Source: an uncultured Chloroflexota bacterium
Lineage (GTDB): Bacteria > Chloroflexota > Limnocylindria > Limnocylindrales > CSP1-4
Reading direction: 5' to 3'
DNA length: 9,992 bases
Assembly (NCBI GenBank): GCA_903930745.1
Contig: CAIYZX010000070.1
Coordinates: 1 to 9,992, forward strand
Positions 1 through 5,529 of the stretch are shown here, one piece after another. The translations under genes and the position numbers were made by a program. The number at the start of each line of letters is the position of its first letter. The stretch's first letter is position 1. The notes below the pieces were generated by a model that was given only the letters and a program-made list of their open reading frames with translations, was not told where the DNA came from and ran no database searches.

Positions 1-14
1 ACCGGGTACGTGCG

Positions 15-32
15 TCGCCCGTCAGCGGGCGA
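15..32 (-). terminator. Hairpin over the arsR stop codon, possible terminator
   Basis: A perfect 7-base inverted repeat (TCGCCCG / CGGGCGA) with a 4-base loop holds the arsR stop codon in its loop. There is no T-rich tail on either strand, so it is not a textbook intrinsic terminator. GC-rich stems of this size arise by chance fairly often in such DNA. Its place at the end of the gene is the main argument. Confidence 0.3.
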
Positions 33-324
33 TGGCCTGGAGAAGCTGGTAGGCCTCGATGACCTTGGGGTCCGAGAGGCGGTAGTAGACGGTGGACCCG
101 TCCCGGCGGGCCGTGACCAGTCCCGCGGAGCGGAGCACGGCGAGGTGCTGGCTCATGTTCGGGACCTGGCAGCTCACCCGGGTGGCCAGCTCGCCCACGG
201 ACGCCTCGCCGGAGGCGAGCGACTCGAGGACGCAGAGGCGCTTGGCGTCGCCAAGGGCACGCGCGACGGCCGCAAAGCGGAGTCGCTCGTCCTCTGAGCT
301 GCGGGAGGAGGTGGGGTCGATCAC
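22..324 (-). CDS. ArsR-family winged-helix transcriptional repressor
   Basis: A 100-residue protein of the usual length for single-domain ArsR/SmtB regulators, which are dimeric repressors released by metal or thiol ligands. Visible family signature: ALGDAKRLCVLESLASGE (about 23-40, helix 1-2), VGELATRVSCQVPNMSQHLAVLRSAGLV (43-70, helix-turn-helix with the typical SQHLAxLRxxGLV recognition segment), then the wing RRDGSTVYYRL (73-83). The ELCVCDL metal motif of true ArsR is absent. Two cysteines, C31 and C52, are present, so the ligand cannot be named. I chose GTG at 324: a GATACT -10 lies 6 bases upstream and a TTGCGC -35 lies 17 bases before that, which fits a leaderless mRNA. GTG at 330 is an alternative. 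It diverges from the membrane-protein gene and probably represses itself and perhaps that neighbour. Confidence 0.9.
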   Translation of the reverse strand: MIDPTSSRSSEDERLRFAAVARALGDAKRLCVLESLASGEASVGELATRVSCQVPNMSQHLAVLRSAGLVTARRDGSTVYYRLSDPKVIEAYQLLQAIAR

Positions 325-330
325 GCCCAC

Positions 331-359
331 AGTATCTCTCTGGTTGCGCAAACGCGCAA
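331..359 (-). promoter_or_regulatory. arsR promoter (-35 TTGCGC, 17-base spacer, -10 GATACT)
   Basis: Read on the minus strand, TTGCGC (354-359) is followed by exactly 17 bases and GATACT (331-336), then 6 bases to the GTG at 324. This is the best sigma-70-like -35/-10 pair in the window. The -10 position predicts transcription starting at or next to the start codon, so the mRNA would be leaderless. Confidence 0.6.
344..359. promoter_or_regulatory. Inverted repeat over the arsR -35 box, likely ArsR operator
   Basis: TTGCGC-AAAC-GCGCAA is a perfect 6-base inverted repeat with a 4-base centre. One arm is the arsR -35 hexamer and the rest lies in the -35/-10 spacer, so a bound dimer would block RNA polymerase. 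Short imperfect palindromes over the own promoter are typical ArsR-family operators. Binding is inferred from position only. Confidence 0.5.
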
Positions 360-367
360 GCAGGTCA

Positions 368-387
368 CCGCCCCGCTGGCGGGGCGG
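368..387. promoter_or_regulatory. Near-perfect 20-base palindrome abutting the membrane-protein -10 box
   Basis: Two 9-base arms (CCGCCCCGC / GCGGGGCGG) flank a 2-base centre (TG). It ends directly before CATACT, the putative -10 of the gene at 400. It lies upstream of both predicted transcription starts in this divergent region, so it would act as DNA rather than as an RNA hairpin. Its sequence differs from the repeat at 344-359, which suggests a different binding protein. No regulator can be assigned. Confidence 0.45.
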
Positions 388-393
388 CATACT
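388..393 (+). promoter_or_regulatory. Putative -10 box (CATACT) of the membrane-protein gene
   Basis: CATACT lies 6 bases before the GTG at 400, matching the -10-to-start spacing seen at other genes here. No good -35 box is visible; that position is occupied by the 368-387 palindrome. A leaderless mRNA is predicted. Confidence 0.4.
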
Positions 394-399
394 CCGCTC

Positions 400-1503
400 G
401 TGGACCCGCTGAACGTTCCTGCGCCGCCGGACCCGGCCGCCTTCGGGCCCCTGGAGCCGCCTGCGCCTCCACTCCCGCCGCTGCCGATGACGCTCGAGGG
501 TCATGTCATCCCGCCGGTGACCAGCGAGGTCCTGGCCCTGCCGCTGCGCACGGGCGAGCTGGTCCGCCAGGCGCTGGACCTGCTGACCCGCCAGGACTCG
601 GGCCTGCGGAGGGCATCGCTCTACGTTGGGCTGATCTTCCTTGGCACCATCGCCCCGTGCGTCGTGATCCTCTGGCTCACGATGTTCGATCCGCGCGACA
701 GCGGTGAGGCATCGGCATGGGCCGCGTGGCTCCTTCCCGCGATGATCGTGGCGGGCATCGGCTGGCTCGAGGCCGCCGTGTACGCCCGTGGCCTCGCCAC
801 CGTGGTCATCGGCGGCAGGGTGGAGGGCCGGCCGCTGCGGATGCCGGAGTCGCTGGCCATCGTCCGGCGACGGTTCTGGCGTCTGTTCGGCGCTGGCGCC
901 CTCGTGGGCCTGGTCGGCGGGGCGGTCGGGTTTGCAGCGTCCGCGACCATCCTCCTCGCGCTCGGTCCGGTGGAGATGCTGGACATGGGCGTCTCGCTGG
1001 CGCTCTCGCTCCTTGTGACCACGCCATTCGTCTATGTCCCTGCGGCCATCCTGCTGGGCGAGGTGGAGGTCTTCGAGGCGATCCGTAGATCATGGCGGCT
1101 GGTCAGGCTTCGCCCGGGCCTGGCGATCGTCTCGGGCATGTTCGGCGTGTTCAGCCAGTTCATCGTGCTCTTCGGGATGTCGTCGGGCGCCGACATCGCG
1201 TGGCGGCTGATCGACGGGAGCGGCCTCTCGGACGGCTTCCCGCCGCTGCTCACGCTGCCGGTCTCCGCGGCCCTCGTCTTCGCCTTCGGAACGCTGCTGC
1301 TCCTCGTGGAGGCGGTCTCGGCATCAGCCGCCGTCCACGCGTTCGAGGCGCTCACGCACTTCACCGGCGGTCTTGAGCTTGGTCGCGCCTTCCCCGCGCC
1401 CGGCGGCAGGATCTGGCAGCCATGGCTCAACGGCGGCCTCGTCGTGCTGGTGATCCTGGCCTGGCTCACCCTTGCCGGCGCCCTCGCCACCTACCCCTGG
1501 TAG
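400..1503 (+). CDS. Polytopic membrane protein, GPDP-membrane-domain/DUF975-like
   Basis: A 367-residue integral membrane protein of unknown function. A proline-rich N-terminal tail (1-40) and an amphipathic stretch precede about seven hydrophobic segments near 72-94, 107-129, 162-188, 197-219, 240-260, 282-306 and 345-364. The segment EVEVFEAIRRSWRLVRLRPG (221-240), just after a hydrophobic span, resembles the conserved 'AIRRSWxLxr' loop of membrane proteins related to the glycerophosphodiesterase membrane domain and DUF975. The assignment rests on that resemblance. No catalytic motif is seen, so a structural or transport-accessory role is as likely as an enzymatic one. I chose GTG at 400 because a -10-like CATACT lies 6 bases upstream; ATG at 487 is an in-frame alternative that would drop the proline-rich tail. 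It diverges from arsR, which may control it. Confidence 0.75.
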   Translation: MDPLNVPAPPDPAAFGPLEPPAPPLPPLPMTLEGHVIPPVTSEVLALPLRTGELVRQALDLLTRQDSGLRRASLYVGLIFLGTIAPCVVILWLTMFDPRDSGEASAWAAWLLPAMIVAGIGWLEAAVYARGLATVVIGGRVEGRPLRMPESLAIVRRRFWRLFGAGALVGLVGGAVGFAASATILLALGPVEMLDMGVSLALSLLVTTPFVYVPAAILLGEVEVFEAIRRSWRLVRLRPGLAIVSGMFGVFSQFIVLFGMSSGADIAWRLIDGSGLSDGFPPLLTLPVSAALVFAFGTLLLLVEAVSASAAVHAFEALTHFTGGLELGRAFPAPGGRIWQPWLNGGLVVLVILAWLTLAGALATYPW

Positions 1504-1528
1504 ACGGGGGCCCTGGGAGAGTCGCCGG

Positions 1529-1957
1529 TCAGTCGATCCCCAGCTCGGCGAGGTGGTCCTCGTCGTCGATGCCCAGGTGGTGCGCCAGCTCGTGGAGGAT
1601 CGTGATCCGCACCTCGTCCTCCAGGTCCAGCGGGTCCGGGAAGTCCTGCTCCAGCGGGAGGCGGAAGATGACGATGCGGGCGGGCTCCAGCGTGTCGCCC
1701 CAGGCGTACAGCGTGTCCACGCCGGGCTGGTAGTAGCCGTAGAGCGTCTCGTCCGGGCCCATGCGCTCGGCGCGGAGCAGCTCCCGTGAGGGCTCGTCCG
1801 CGATGACGATGGCCACCTGCGCGAGCGCCTCGCGGAACGGGGAGGGGATGGCACGCACGGCGCGGTCCACGTAGCGCTCGAAGCGGTCGTGGTGCGCGCT
1901 GCGGGCGGCGCGGGGCCTGGAGGCGGCCCGGGCGGAGCCGCGGCGGGACTTCGGCAT
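1529..1957 (-). CDS. Small zincin-like metallopeptidase (minimal zincin family)
   Basis: A 142-residue soluble protein with a clear zinc-protease signature near the C-terminus: HELAHHLGIDDEDHL (122-136). H122 and H126 are expected zinc ligands, E123 is the catalytic base, and D132 sits at the third-ligand position of an HExxHxxGxxD motif. The body (FERYVDRAVRAIPSPFREALAQVAIVIADEP, then YGYYQPG and ARIVIFRLPLE) matches the small 'metallopeptidase family/Zincin_1' group of about 110-150 residues. The substrate of that group is not established. The first 20 residues are arginine- and alanine-rich and probably disordered. No signal peptide or membrane span is seen, so it is predicted cytoplasmic. 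It diverges from the hydrolase gene across 21 bases and converges on the membrane-protein gene 25 bases away. Confidence 0.85.
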   Translation of the reverse strand: MPKSRRGSARAASRPRAARSAHHDRFERYVDRAVRAIPSPFREALAQVAIVIADEPSRELLRAERMGPDETLYGYYQPGVDTLYAWGDTLEPARIVIFRLPLEQDFPDPLDLEDEVRITILHELAHHLGIDDEDHLAELGID

Positions 1958-1965
1958 GACGCCCG

Positions 1966-1972
1966 TATGCTA
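1966..1972. promoter_or_regulatory. Overlapping back-to-back -10 boxes (bidirectional promoter)
   Basis: The 21 bases between two divergent start codons contain TATGCT on the plus strand (1966-1971), 7 bases before the hydrolase ATG at 1979. The same bases read on the minus strand give TAGCAT (1972-1967), 9 bases before the metallopeptidase ATG at 1957. There is no room for separate promoters or for normal leaders. One symmetric element therefore probably serves both genes, with leaderless or nearly leaderless mRNAs. Confidence 0.55.
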
Positions 1973-1978
1973 GCCGCC

Positions 1979-3016
1979 ATGACCAGCCAGCCCGAGGGCG
2001 GAACGGCTCCCGATCTCCCCGCGGACGCGCCTGCCGGCGAACCCGTGCACCCGCCCGCGGACCCGCTCGTGGCGTGGACGCCGGACACGGTCCTCGCCTC
2101 GCCCCCGGATCCCGCCGCGGAGCCGGGGGGCTTCCTCGTGACGGCCGCCGGCGGGACGCGCGTGCACTTCCTGGACTGGGGTTCGCCCGCCTCGCCCGAT
2201 GGGGGACCGGGCGTGCTGCTGGTGCCGGGCTTCCTCTCGCCCGCGTGGGCGTGGGCACCCGTCGCCCGTCGCCTCGCAGCGCAGCGGCGCGTGATCGTGG
2301 CGGACCTGCGCGGCCAGGGGCTCTCCGATGCGCCGCCGGACGGCTACGACATGGCATCCCTGGGCGCGGACGTGGTGGCGGTGGCCGAGGGGTCCGGGCT
2401 GCTGGACGGGGTCGGCGGTGCCGGCGTCGTCCTGGCGGGGCACGGCCTGGGCGGGGCCGTGGCTGCGGAGGCGGCGGTCCTGTTGGGAGCCGCGGGCCGC
2501 GGCCTGCTGCTCGTGGACGGCGGCTGGGAGCGCGTGGAGGCCGTCACGGACCTGGACGCGGCGGAGTTCCTGCGGGGCCTGGACGAGCCGCCGGAGGTGC
2601 TGCGGTCCATCGGCGCGTACCTCGCGGACCGGCGCGCCTTCGATCCGGCCACCTGGGACGCGGACCAGGAGCGCGCTGCACGGGACGCGGTGGTGGAGAC
2701 GGCCGCGGGACACGTGGTGCGGGCAGTGCGGCCGCATGTGATCGAGGCGCTGGTGGCCGCGATGTTCGCCTGGGATCCTGCGCCGGTCCTCGCGCGGGTG
2801 CAGGCGCCCGTGGCAGCGCTCGTGGCGCTGGGCGGCGGCGAGACGGAGACGCGGGTGGCGGAGCTGCGAAGAGCGGCGGGCACGCGCCTGGCAGCCGGCC
2901 ACGGACCGGTCGGCGTGGCCCCGTTCCCGGGCATCGGCCACAACCTGCCCCGCTACCGCCCCGCGGACGTGGCGGCGGCGATCCTGGAGCTGGGCACGCC
3001 CGGCGCCCTCTCCTGA
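1979..3016 (+). CDS. Alpha/beta-hydrolase-fold protein lacking the nucleophilic serine
   Basis: 345 residues. After a proline/alanine-rich N-terminal region (1-48) the canonical fold can be followed: strand and oxyanion-hole segment VLLVPGFLSP (79-88), VIVADLRGQGLSDAP (105-119, the classic DLRGxGxSDxP), nucleophile elbow VLAGHGLGG (151-159), and the C-terminal histidine loop GIGHNLPR (318-325, H321). In family hydrolases the elbow is GHSxGG; here the serine position is G156, encoded GGC. The usual acidic residue after the penultimate strand is also not evident in LVALGGGETETR (281-292). The fold is clear, but ordinary ester or amide hydrolysis by a Ser-His-Asp triad is not supported. It may be a non-hydrolytic or pseudoenzyme member. 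ATG at 1979 was chosen over an upstream in-frame start because of the -10 box 7 bases before it. It shares a bidirectional promoter with the metallopeptidase. Confidence 0.85.
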   Translation: MTSQPEGGTAPDLPADAPAGEPVHPPADPLVAWTPDTVLASPPDPAAEPGGFLVTAAGGTRVHFLDWGSPASPDGGPGVLLVPGFLSPAWAWAPVARRLAAQRRVIVADLRGQGLSDAPPDGYDMASLGADVVAVAEGSGLLDGVGGAGVVLAGHGLGGAVAAEAAVLLGAAGRGLLLVDGGWERVEAVTDLDAAEFLRGLDEPPEVLRSIGAYLADRRAFDPATWDADQERAARDAVVETAAGHVVRAVRPHVIEALVAAMFAWDPAPVLARVQAPVAALVALGGGETETRVAELRRAAGTRLAAGHGPVGVAPFPGIGHNLPRYRPADVAAAILELGTPGALS

Positions 3017-3025
3017 CCGTGGTCA
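3014..3025. repeat. Short inverted repeat TGACC-GT-GGTCA at the hydrolase stop codon
   Basis: A perfect 5-base inverted repeat with a 2-base centre begins exactly at the TGA stop. The loop is too short for a stable RNA hairpin, so if functional it is a DNA site. A related repeat (TGACCC-GTT-GGGTCA) begins at the meaB stop codon at 6543. Confidence 0.3.
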
Positions 3026-3277
3026 TCCGCCAACGGTGACGGGAAGCGGGACCGCAGCCGCGGACCTCGAGGCGGATCCTGCGGCAAACGGGCCGAGCTG
3101 CCCTGGTGGGGACCGGTTTCCCGCCACGGGTGACGGACCGGCCGGGTGGTCCCCGGGGCGTGGAGTGGAACCCGCCCTGCGCCTGGCGACCATGCGCGAC
3201 GCGCAACGGCTGTCACGGCGGAGGGCCGGTTCGCTAGCATCGGCGCCATCGCTCGTCCGAACACCCCGAGGGCATTG
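3017..3277. other. Non-coding gap between hydrolase and deacetylase genes
   Basis: About 260 bases with no credible gene; the 80-codon open frame starting at 3036 has no family resemblance or promoter. I see a 7-base inverted repeat, GGGGACC (3108-3114) with GGTCCCC (3148-3154), enclosing a smaller CCCG-CCA-CGGG hairpin (3120-3130). It could end the hydrolase transcript but lacks a T-tract. No riboswitch consensus, including a cobalamin B12 box, was recognised. The right end carries the deacetylase promoter. Confidence 0.4.
3235..3272 (+). promoter_or_regulatory. Deacetylase promoter (-10 TAGCAT) and Shine-Dalgarno (GAGGG)
   Basis: TAGCAT (3235-3240) lies inside the octamer GCTAGCAT, which also occurs, on the other strand, in the bidirectional promoter at 1967-1974. 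Transcription would start near 3247-3248, giving a leader of about 30 bases. GAGGG at 3268-3272, 5 bases before the ATG at 3278, is a good ribosome binding site. This gene therefore appears to have a conventional leader, unlike several of its neighbours. Confidence 0.5.
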
Positions 3278-4363
3278 ATGCGCTACGTCTACTCGCCGCT
3301 CCACCTGGGCCACGACATCCACACCCAGACGGTCATGGGCGTCCAGGTGAACTCGAACGAGGTGAAGGAGCGCGCCCTCACGATCAGGGCCGCGCTGGAC
3401 GGCGACGGCGGCTTCACGGCCACGGAGCTCACGGAGCACGGCACGGCGCCCATCACCGCCGTCCACGATCCTGGCCTGCTCGAGTTCATGGAGACCGCGT
3501 GGGACGAGGCGGTCCGCCGTGGCCACCCGTATGACTTCCTGGCCCCGGAGACCATCCCCAACCGTGCCGCCACCGAGGGGATGTCCGCCCGCTACGGCAA
3601 GGCCTCCAGCCGCCCGGACGGCCGGGCCGGCTTCTGGGCCTTCGACACCTCCACGTACATCCTGCCGGGCACCTACGCCGCCAGTCGCGGTGCCGTGGAC
3701 GTCGCACTCACCGCCATGGACATGGTCCTCGCCGGCGAGAGGGCCGCGTACGGCCTCTGCCGCCCGCCCGGTCACCATGCCGCGCGTGCCATGTACGGAG
3801 GCTTCTGCTACTTCAACAACGCGGCCATCGTGGCGGACGAGCTGGCCCGCCGGACAGGCGAGCACGTCAGCATCCTGGACGTGGACTACCACCACGGCAA
3901 CGGCACCGAGCAGATCTTCTGGCGCCGCGGCGACGTCCTCTACGTGAGCCTCCACGCCCACCCGGACCGGCAGTACCCGTACGTGCTGGGCTGGGAGGAC
4001 GAGACTGGCGAGGGTCCGGGCGAGGGCGCGAACCTCAACATCCCGCTGCCGGCCAGGACCAGCGACGAGCAGTACCTCGCCGCACTGGACCGGGGCCTCT
4101 CGCGGATCGCGGACGAGCCCGGCGACATCATGGTGGTCTCGCTGGGCTTCGACACGTACCGCAAGGACCCCATCGGCGACTTCGCCGTGACCACGGAGGG
4201 CTATCACGAGGTGGGCCGGCGGGCCGCCTCGCTGGGCAAGCGCATGGTGATCCTCCAGGAGGGCGGGTACCACGTGGGCGACATCGGCGAGAACGCCCGG
4301 GCATGGCTCCGCGGCGTGGAGGGCCGGCCGTTCGCCGAGGCGCGCGTCACCCCGGAGGCGTGA
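3278..4363 (+). CDS. HDAC-superfamily deacetylase, acetylpolyamine amidohydrolase type
   Basis: A 361-residue zinc amidohydrolase of the arginase/deacetylase fold, which removes acetyl groups from acetyl-lysine or acetylated polyamines. Visible active site: GLCRPPGHHA (159-168, tandem H166-H167), ILDVDYHHGNGT (199-210, with D203 and H205 as zinc ligands and D201 in the charge relay), SLGFDTYRKDP (288-298, D292 third zinc ligand), and QEGGY (327-331, Y331 transition-state tyrosine). The GFCYFNNAAIVA and SLHAHPDRQYPYVLGWEDETGEGPGEGANLNIPLP stretches match bacterial class II deacetylases and acetylpolyamine amidohydrolases, and the length agrees. The substrate cannot be read from the sequence. 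The start is fixed by GAGGG 5 bases upstream and by the typical MRYVYSPLH beginning. No acetyltransferase or polyamine gene lies nearby to hint at its role. Confidence 0.93.
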   Translation: MRYVYSPLHLGHDIHTQTVMGVQVNSNEVKERALTIRAALDGDGGFTATELTEHGTAPITAVHDPGLLEFMETAWDEAVRRGHPYDFLAPETIPNRAATEGMSARYGKASSRPDGRAGFWAFDTSTYILPGTYAASRGAVDVALTAMDMVLAGERAAYGLCRPPGHHAARAMYGGFCYFNNAAIVADELARRTGEHVSILDVDYHHGNGTEQIFWRRGDVLYVSLHAHPDRQYPYVLGWEDETGEGPGEGANLNIPLPARTSDEQYLAALDRGLSRIADEPGDIMVVSLGFDTYRKDPIGDFAVTTEGYHEVGRRAASLGKRMVILQEGGYHVGDIGENARAWLRGVEGRPFAEARVTPEA

Positions 4364-4381
4364 GGCACCGCCACTCCGGGG
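4350..4381 (+). terminator. GC-rich hairpin across the deacetylase stop codon, possible terminator
   Basis: CCCCGGAG (4350-4357) and CTCCGGGG (4374-4381) form a perfect 8-base stem. The 16 bases between them hold the TGA stop (4361-4363) and can partly pair further (GGCG with CGCC). There is no T-tract. It would separate the deacetylase transcript from folE, which has its own -10-like box just downstream. Confidence 0.4.
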
Positions 4382-4391
4382 AGGGAGGCGA

Positions 4392-4397
4392 TAGGAT
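4392..4397 (+). promoter_or_regulatory. Putative folE -10 box (TAGGAT)
   Basis: TAGGAT ends 10 bases before the folE ATG, so the mRNA would have a leader of only a few bases. The purine-rich GGGAGGGAGG just upstream (4379-4388) is too far from the ATG (about 19 bases) to act as a normal ribosome binding site. No clear -35 box is seen. Confidence 0.4.
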
Positions 4398-4407
4398 CGG
4401 CGGCACC

Positions 4408-5103
4408 ATGACCGATCACCAGGATCACTCCAGCCTCCGCGACCTCCCAGAGAGCGTCCGCCGCATCGTGGACGACATCGAGACCGGCGAGGACGAGGCG
4501 CCCGAGCCCGCCGCCGGAACGAGCGCCGCCGCCCCCGAGGGCCGCATCCGCGCCGCCGTGCGCGAGATCCTGCTGGACATCGGCGAGGACCCGGAGCGGG
4601 AGGGCCTGCTGGCCACCCCGGACCGGATCCACCGCATGTACCACGAGGTCACCGCGGGCTACCACGTGGACCCGGAGCGGCTCATCAACAACGCCATCTT
4701 CGAGGTGGGCTACAGCGAGATGGTGGTGGTGAAGAACATCGCCTTCTACTCGATGTGCGAGCACCACCTGCTGCCCTTCTTCGGCAACGCCCACGTGGCC
4801 TACGTGCCGGAGGGCAAGGTCCTGGGGCTCTCCAAGATCCCGCGGATCGTGGAGATGTACGCGCGCCGTCTCCAGGTGCAGGAGCGGATGACGCAGCAGA
4901 TCGCGGACTTCCTCATGGAGCGCCTGCACCCGAAGGGCGTGGGCGTGGTGCTGGAGGCGACGCACCTGTGCGCGGCGATGCGCGGTGTCCAGAAGCCCGG
5001 CACGGTGATGACCACCGCGTCCGTCCTGGGCCTCTTCCGCCGGAACGACAAGACGCGAGCGGAGTTCTTCGCGCACCTGGACCGCCCCGCGCCGGGTGCC
5101 TAG
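4408..5103 (+). CDS. folE: GTP cyclohydrolase I
   Basis: 231 residues. It converts GTP to 7,8-dihydroneopterin triphosphate, the first step of folate (tetrahydrofolate) synthesis, as a cytoplasmic homodecamer. Diagnostic segments: REGLLATPDRIHRMYHEV (64-81), SMCEHHLLPFFGNAHVAYVPEGKVLGLSK (115-143, zinc ligands C117 and H120), the ARRLQVQERMTQQIADFL helix (152-169), and EATHLCAAMRGVQKPG (183-198, H186 and zinc ligand C188). All expected metal and catalytic residues are present. An acidic, alanine-rich extension of about 45 residues precedes the catalytic core and is likely flexible. ATG at 4408 was chosen from the -10 box upstream and the end of the preceding gene. No other folate gene is adjacent; the flanking genes are a deacetylase and a B12-mutase subunit. 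The stop codon lies inside a palindrome that precedes the mutase promoter. Confidence 0.97.
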   Translation: MTDHQDHSSLRDLPESVRRIVDDIETGEDEAPEPAAGTSAAAPEGRIRAAVREILLDIGEDPEREGLLATPDRIHRMYHEVTAGYHVDPERLINNAIFEVGYSEMVVVKNIAFYSMCEHHLLPFFGNAHVAYVPEGKVLGLSKIPRIVEMYARRLQVQERMTQQIADFLMERLHPKGVGVVLEATHLCAAMRGVQKPGTVMTTASVLGLFRRNDKTRAEFFAHLDRPAPGA

Positions 5104-5110
5104 GCGCCTA
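5095..5110. promoter_or_regulatory. Palindrome abutting the mutase -10 box, candidate operator
   Basis: GGTGCCT / AGGCGCC (5095-5108) is an inverted repeat with one mismatch and no spacer. Nested in its right side is the perfect 10-base palindrome TAGGCGCCTA (5101-5110). It spans the folE stop codon and overlaps the first bases of the TACAAT -10 box. That arrangement resembles the 368-387 palindrome before the membrane-protein gene. Its position suits a repressor of the mutase-meaB transcript; the regulator is unknown. Confidence 0.4.
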
Positions 5111-5114
5111 CAAT
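5109..5114 (+). promoter_or_regulatory. -10 box (TACAAT) of the mutase small-subunit gene
   Basis: TACAAT is one base from the TATAAT consensus and lies exactly 7 bases before the ATG at 5122. It sits in the 18-base gap after folE. A leaderless mRNA is predicted and no Shine-Dalgarno sequence is present. This is the clearest example of the spacing seen across the window. Confidence 0.65.
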
Positions 5115-5121
5115 CCGCCCC

Positions 5122-5529
5122 ATGATGACTCGACCGCTCAAGGTGCTCATCGCCAAGCCCGGCCTGGACGGCCATGACCGGGGCGCCAAGGTCCTTGCCC
5201 GCGGCCTGCGGGACGAAGGCTTCGAGGTGGTCTACACGGGCCTCCGCCAGACACCGGACATGATCGTCACGGCTGCGCTCCAGGAGGACGTGGACGTGGT
5301 GGGCATGTCCATCCTGTCCGGCGCACACATGACCCTGGTGCCAAAGGTCTGCGCGCAGCTGCGCGAGCGTGGCCTCGGCGACATCCTGGTCACGGTGGGC
5401 GGGATCATCCCGGACGACGACGTGGAGCCCCTCCGCGAGTCCGGCGTCGCCGCGGTCTTCGGCCCAGGGACCACCATCCGCGAGGTCGCGGACTTCATCC
5501 GCGCCAACGCCGCGCCGCGCGACGAGTGA
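5122..5529 (+). CDS. Cobalamin-binding small subunit of an acyl-CoA mutase
   Basis: A 135-residue stand-alone B12-binding domain, the size of the small subunits of two-part adenosylcobalamin mutases (methylmalonyl-, isobutyryl-, ethylmalonyl- or 2-hydroxyisobutyryl-CoA mutase). The hallmark base-off cobalamin motif is KPGLDGHDRGAKV (12-24): D16-x-H18-x-x-G21, with H18 the lower axial cobalt ligand. SILSGAH (63-69) and TVGGIIPDDD (91-100) supply the further SxL and GG motifs of the Rossmann-like fold. Its catalytic partner, the large TIM-barrel subunit, is not in the window, so the exact substrate is open. The following gene, meaB, overlaps it by 4 bases and encodes the chaperone that loads and protects such mutases. 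ATG at 5122 follows TACAAT by 7 bases; the next codon is also ATG. Confidence 0.93.
   Translation: MMTRPLKVLIAKPGLDGHDRGAKVLARGLRDEGFEVVYTGLRQTPDMIVTAALQEDVDVVGMSILSGAHMTLVPKVCAQLRERGLGDILVTVGGIIPDDDVEPLRESGVAAVFGPGTTIREVADFIRANAAPRDE

Noticed and set aside
22..504. Long form of the ArsR protein (160 residues) starting at 504
   Set aside because: The extra 60 residues are arginine-rich shadow sequence overlapping the divergent membrane-protein gene and crossing both palindromes; ArsR proteins are about 100 residues.
1491..1528. Terminator between the converging membrane-protein and metallopeptidase genes
   Set aside because: Only 4-base C/G runs can pair; no convincing stem or T-tract is visible on either strand.
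3036..3278. Possible small gene of 80 codons in the gap before the deacetylase
   Set aside because: No promoter, ribosome binding site or recognisable sequence, and it ends across the deacetylase start; random open frames of this size are common here.
5104..5121. Cobalamin riboswitch before the B12-mutase subunit
   Set aside because: The gap is only 18 bases and transcription appears to start at the ATG; no B12-box-like element is recognised there or at 3017-3277.
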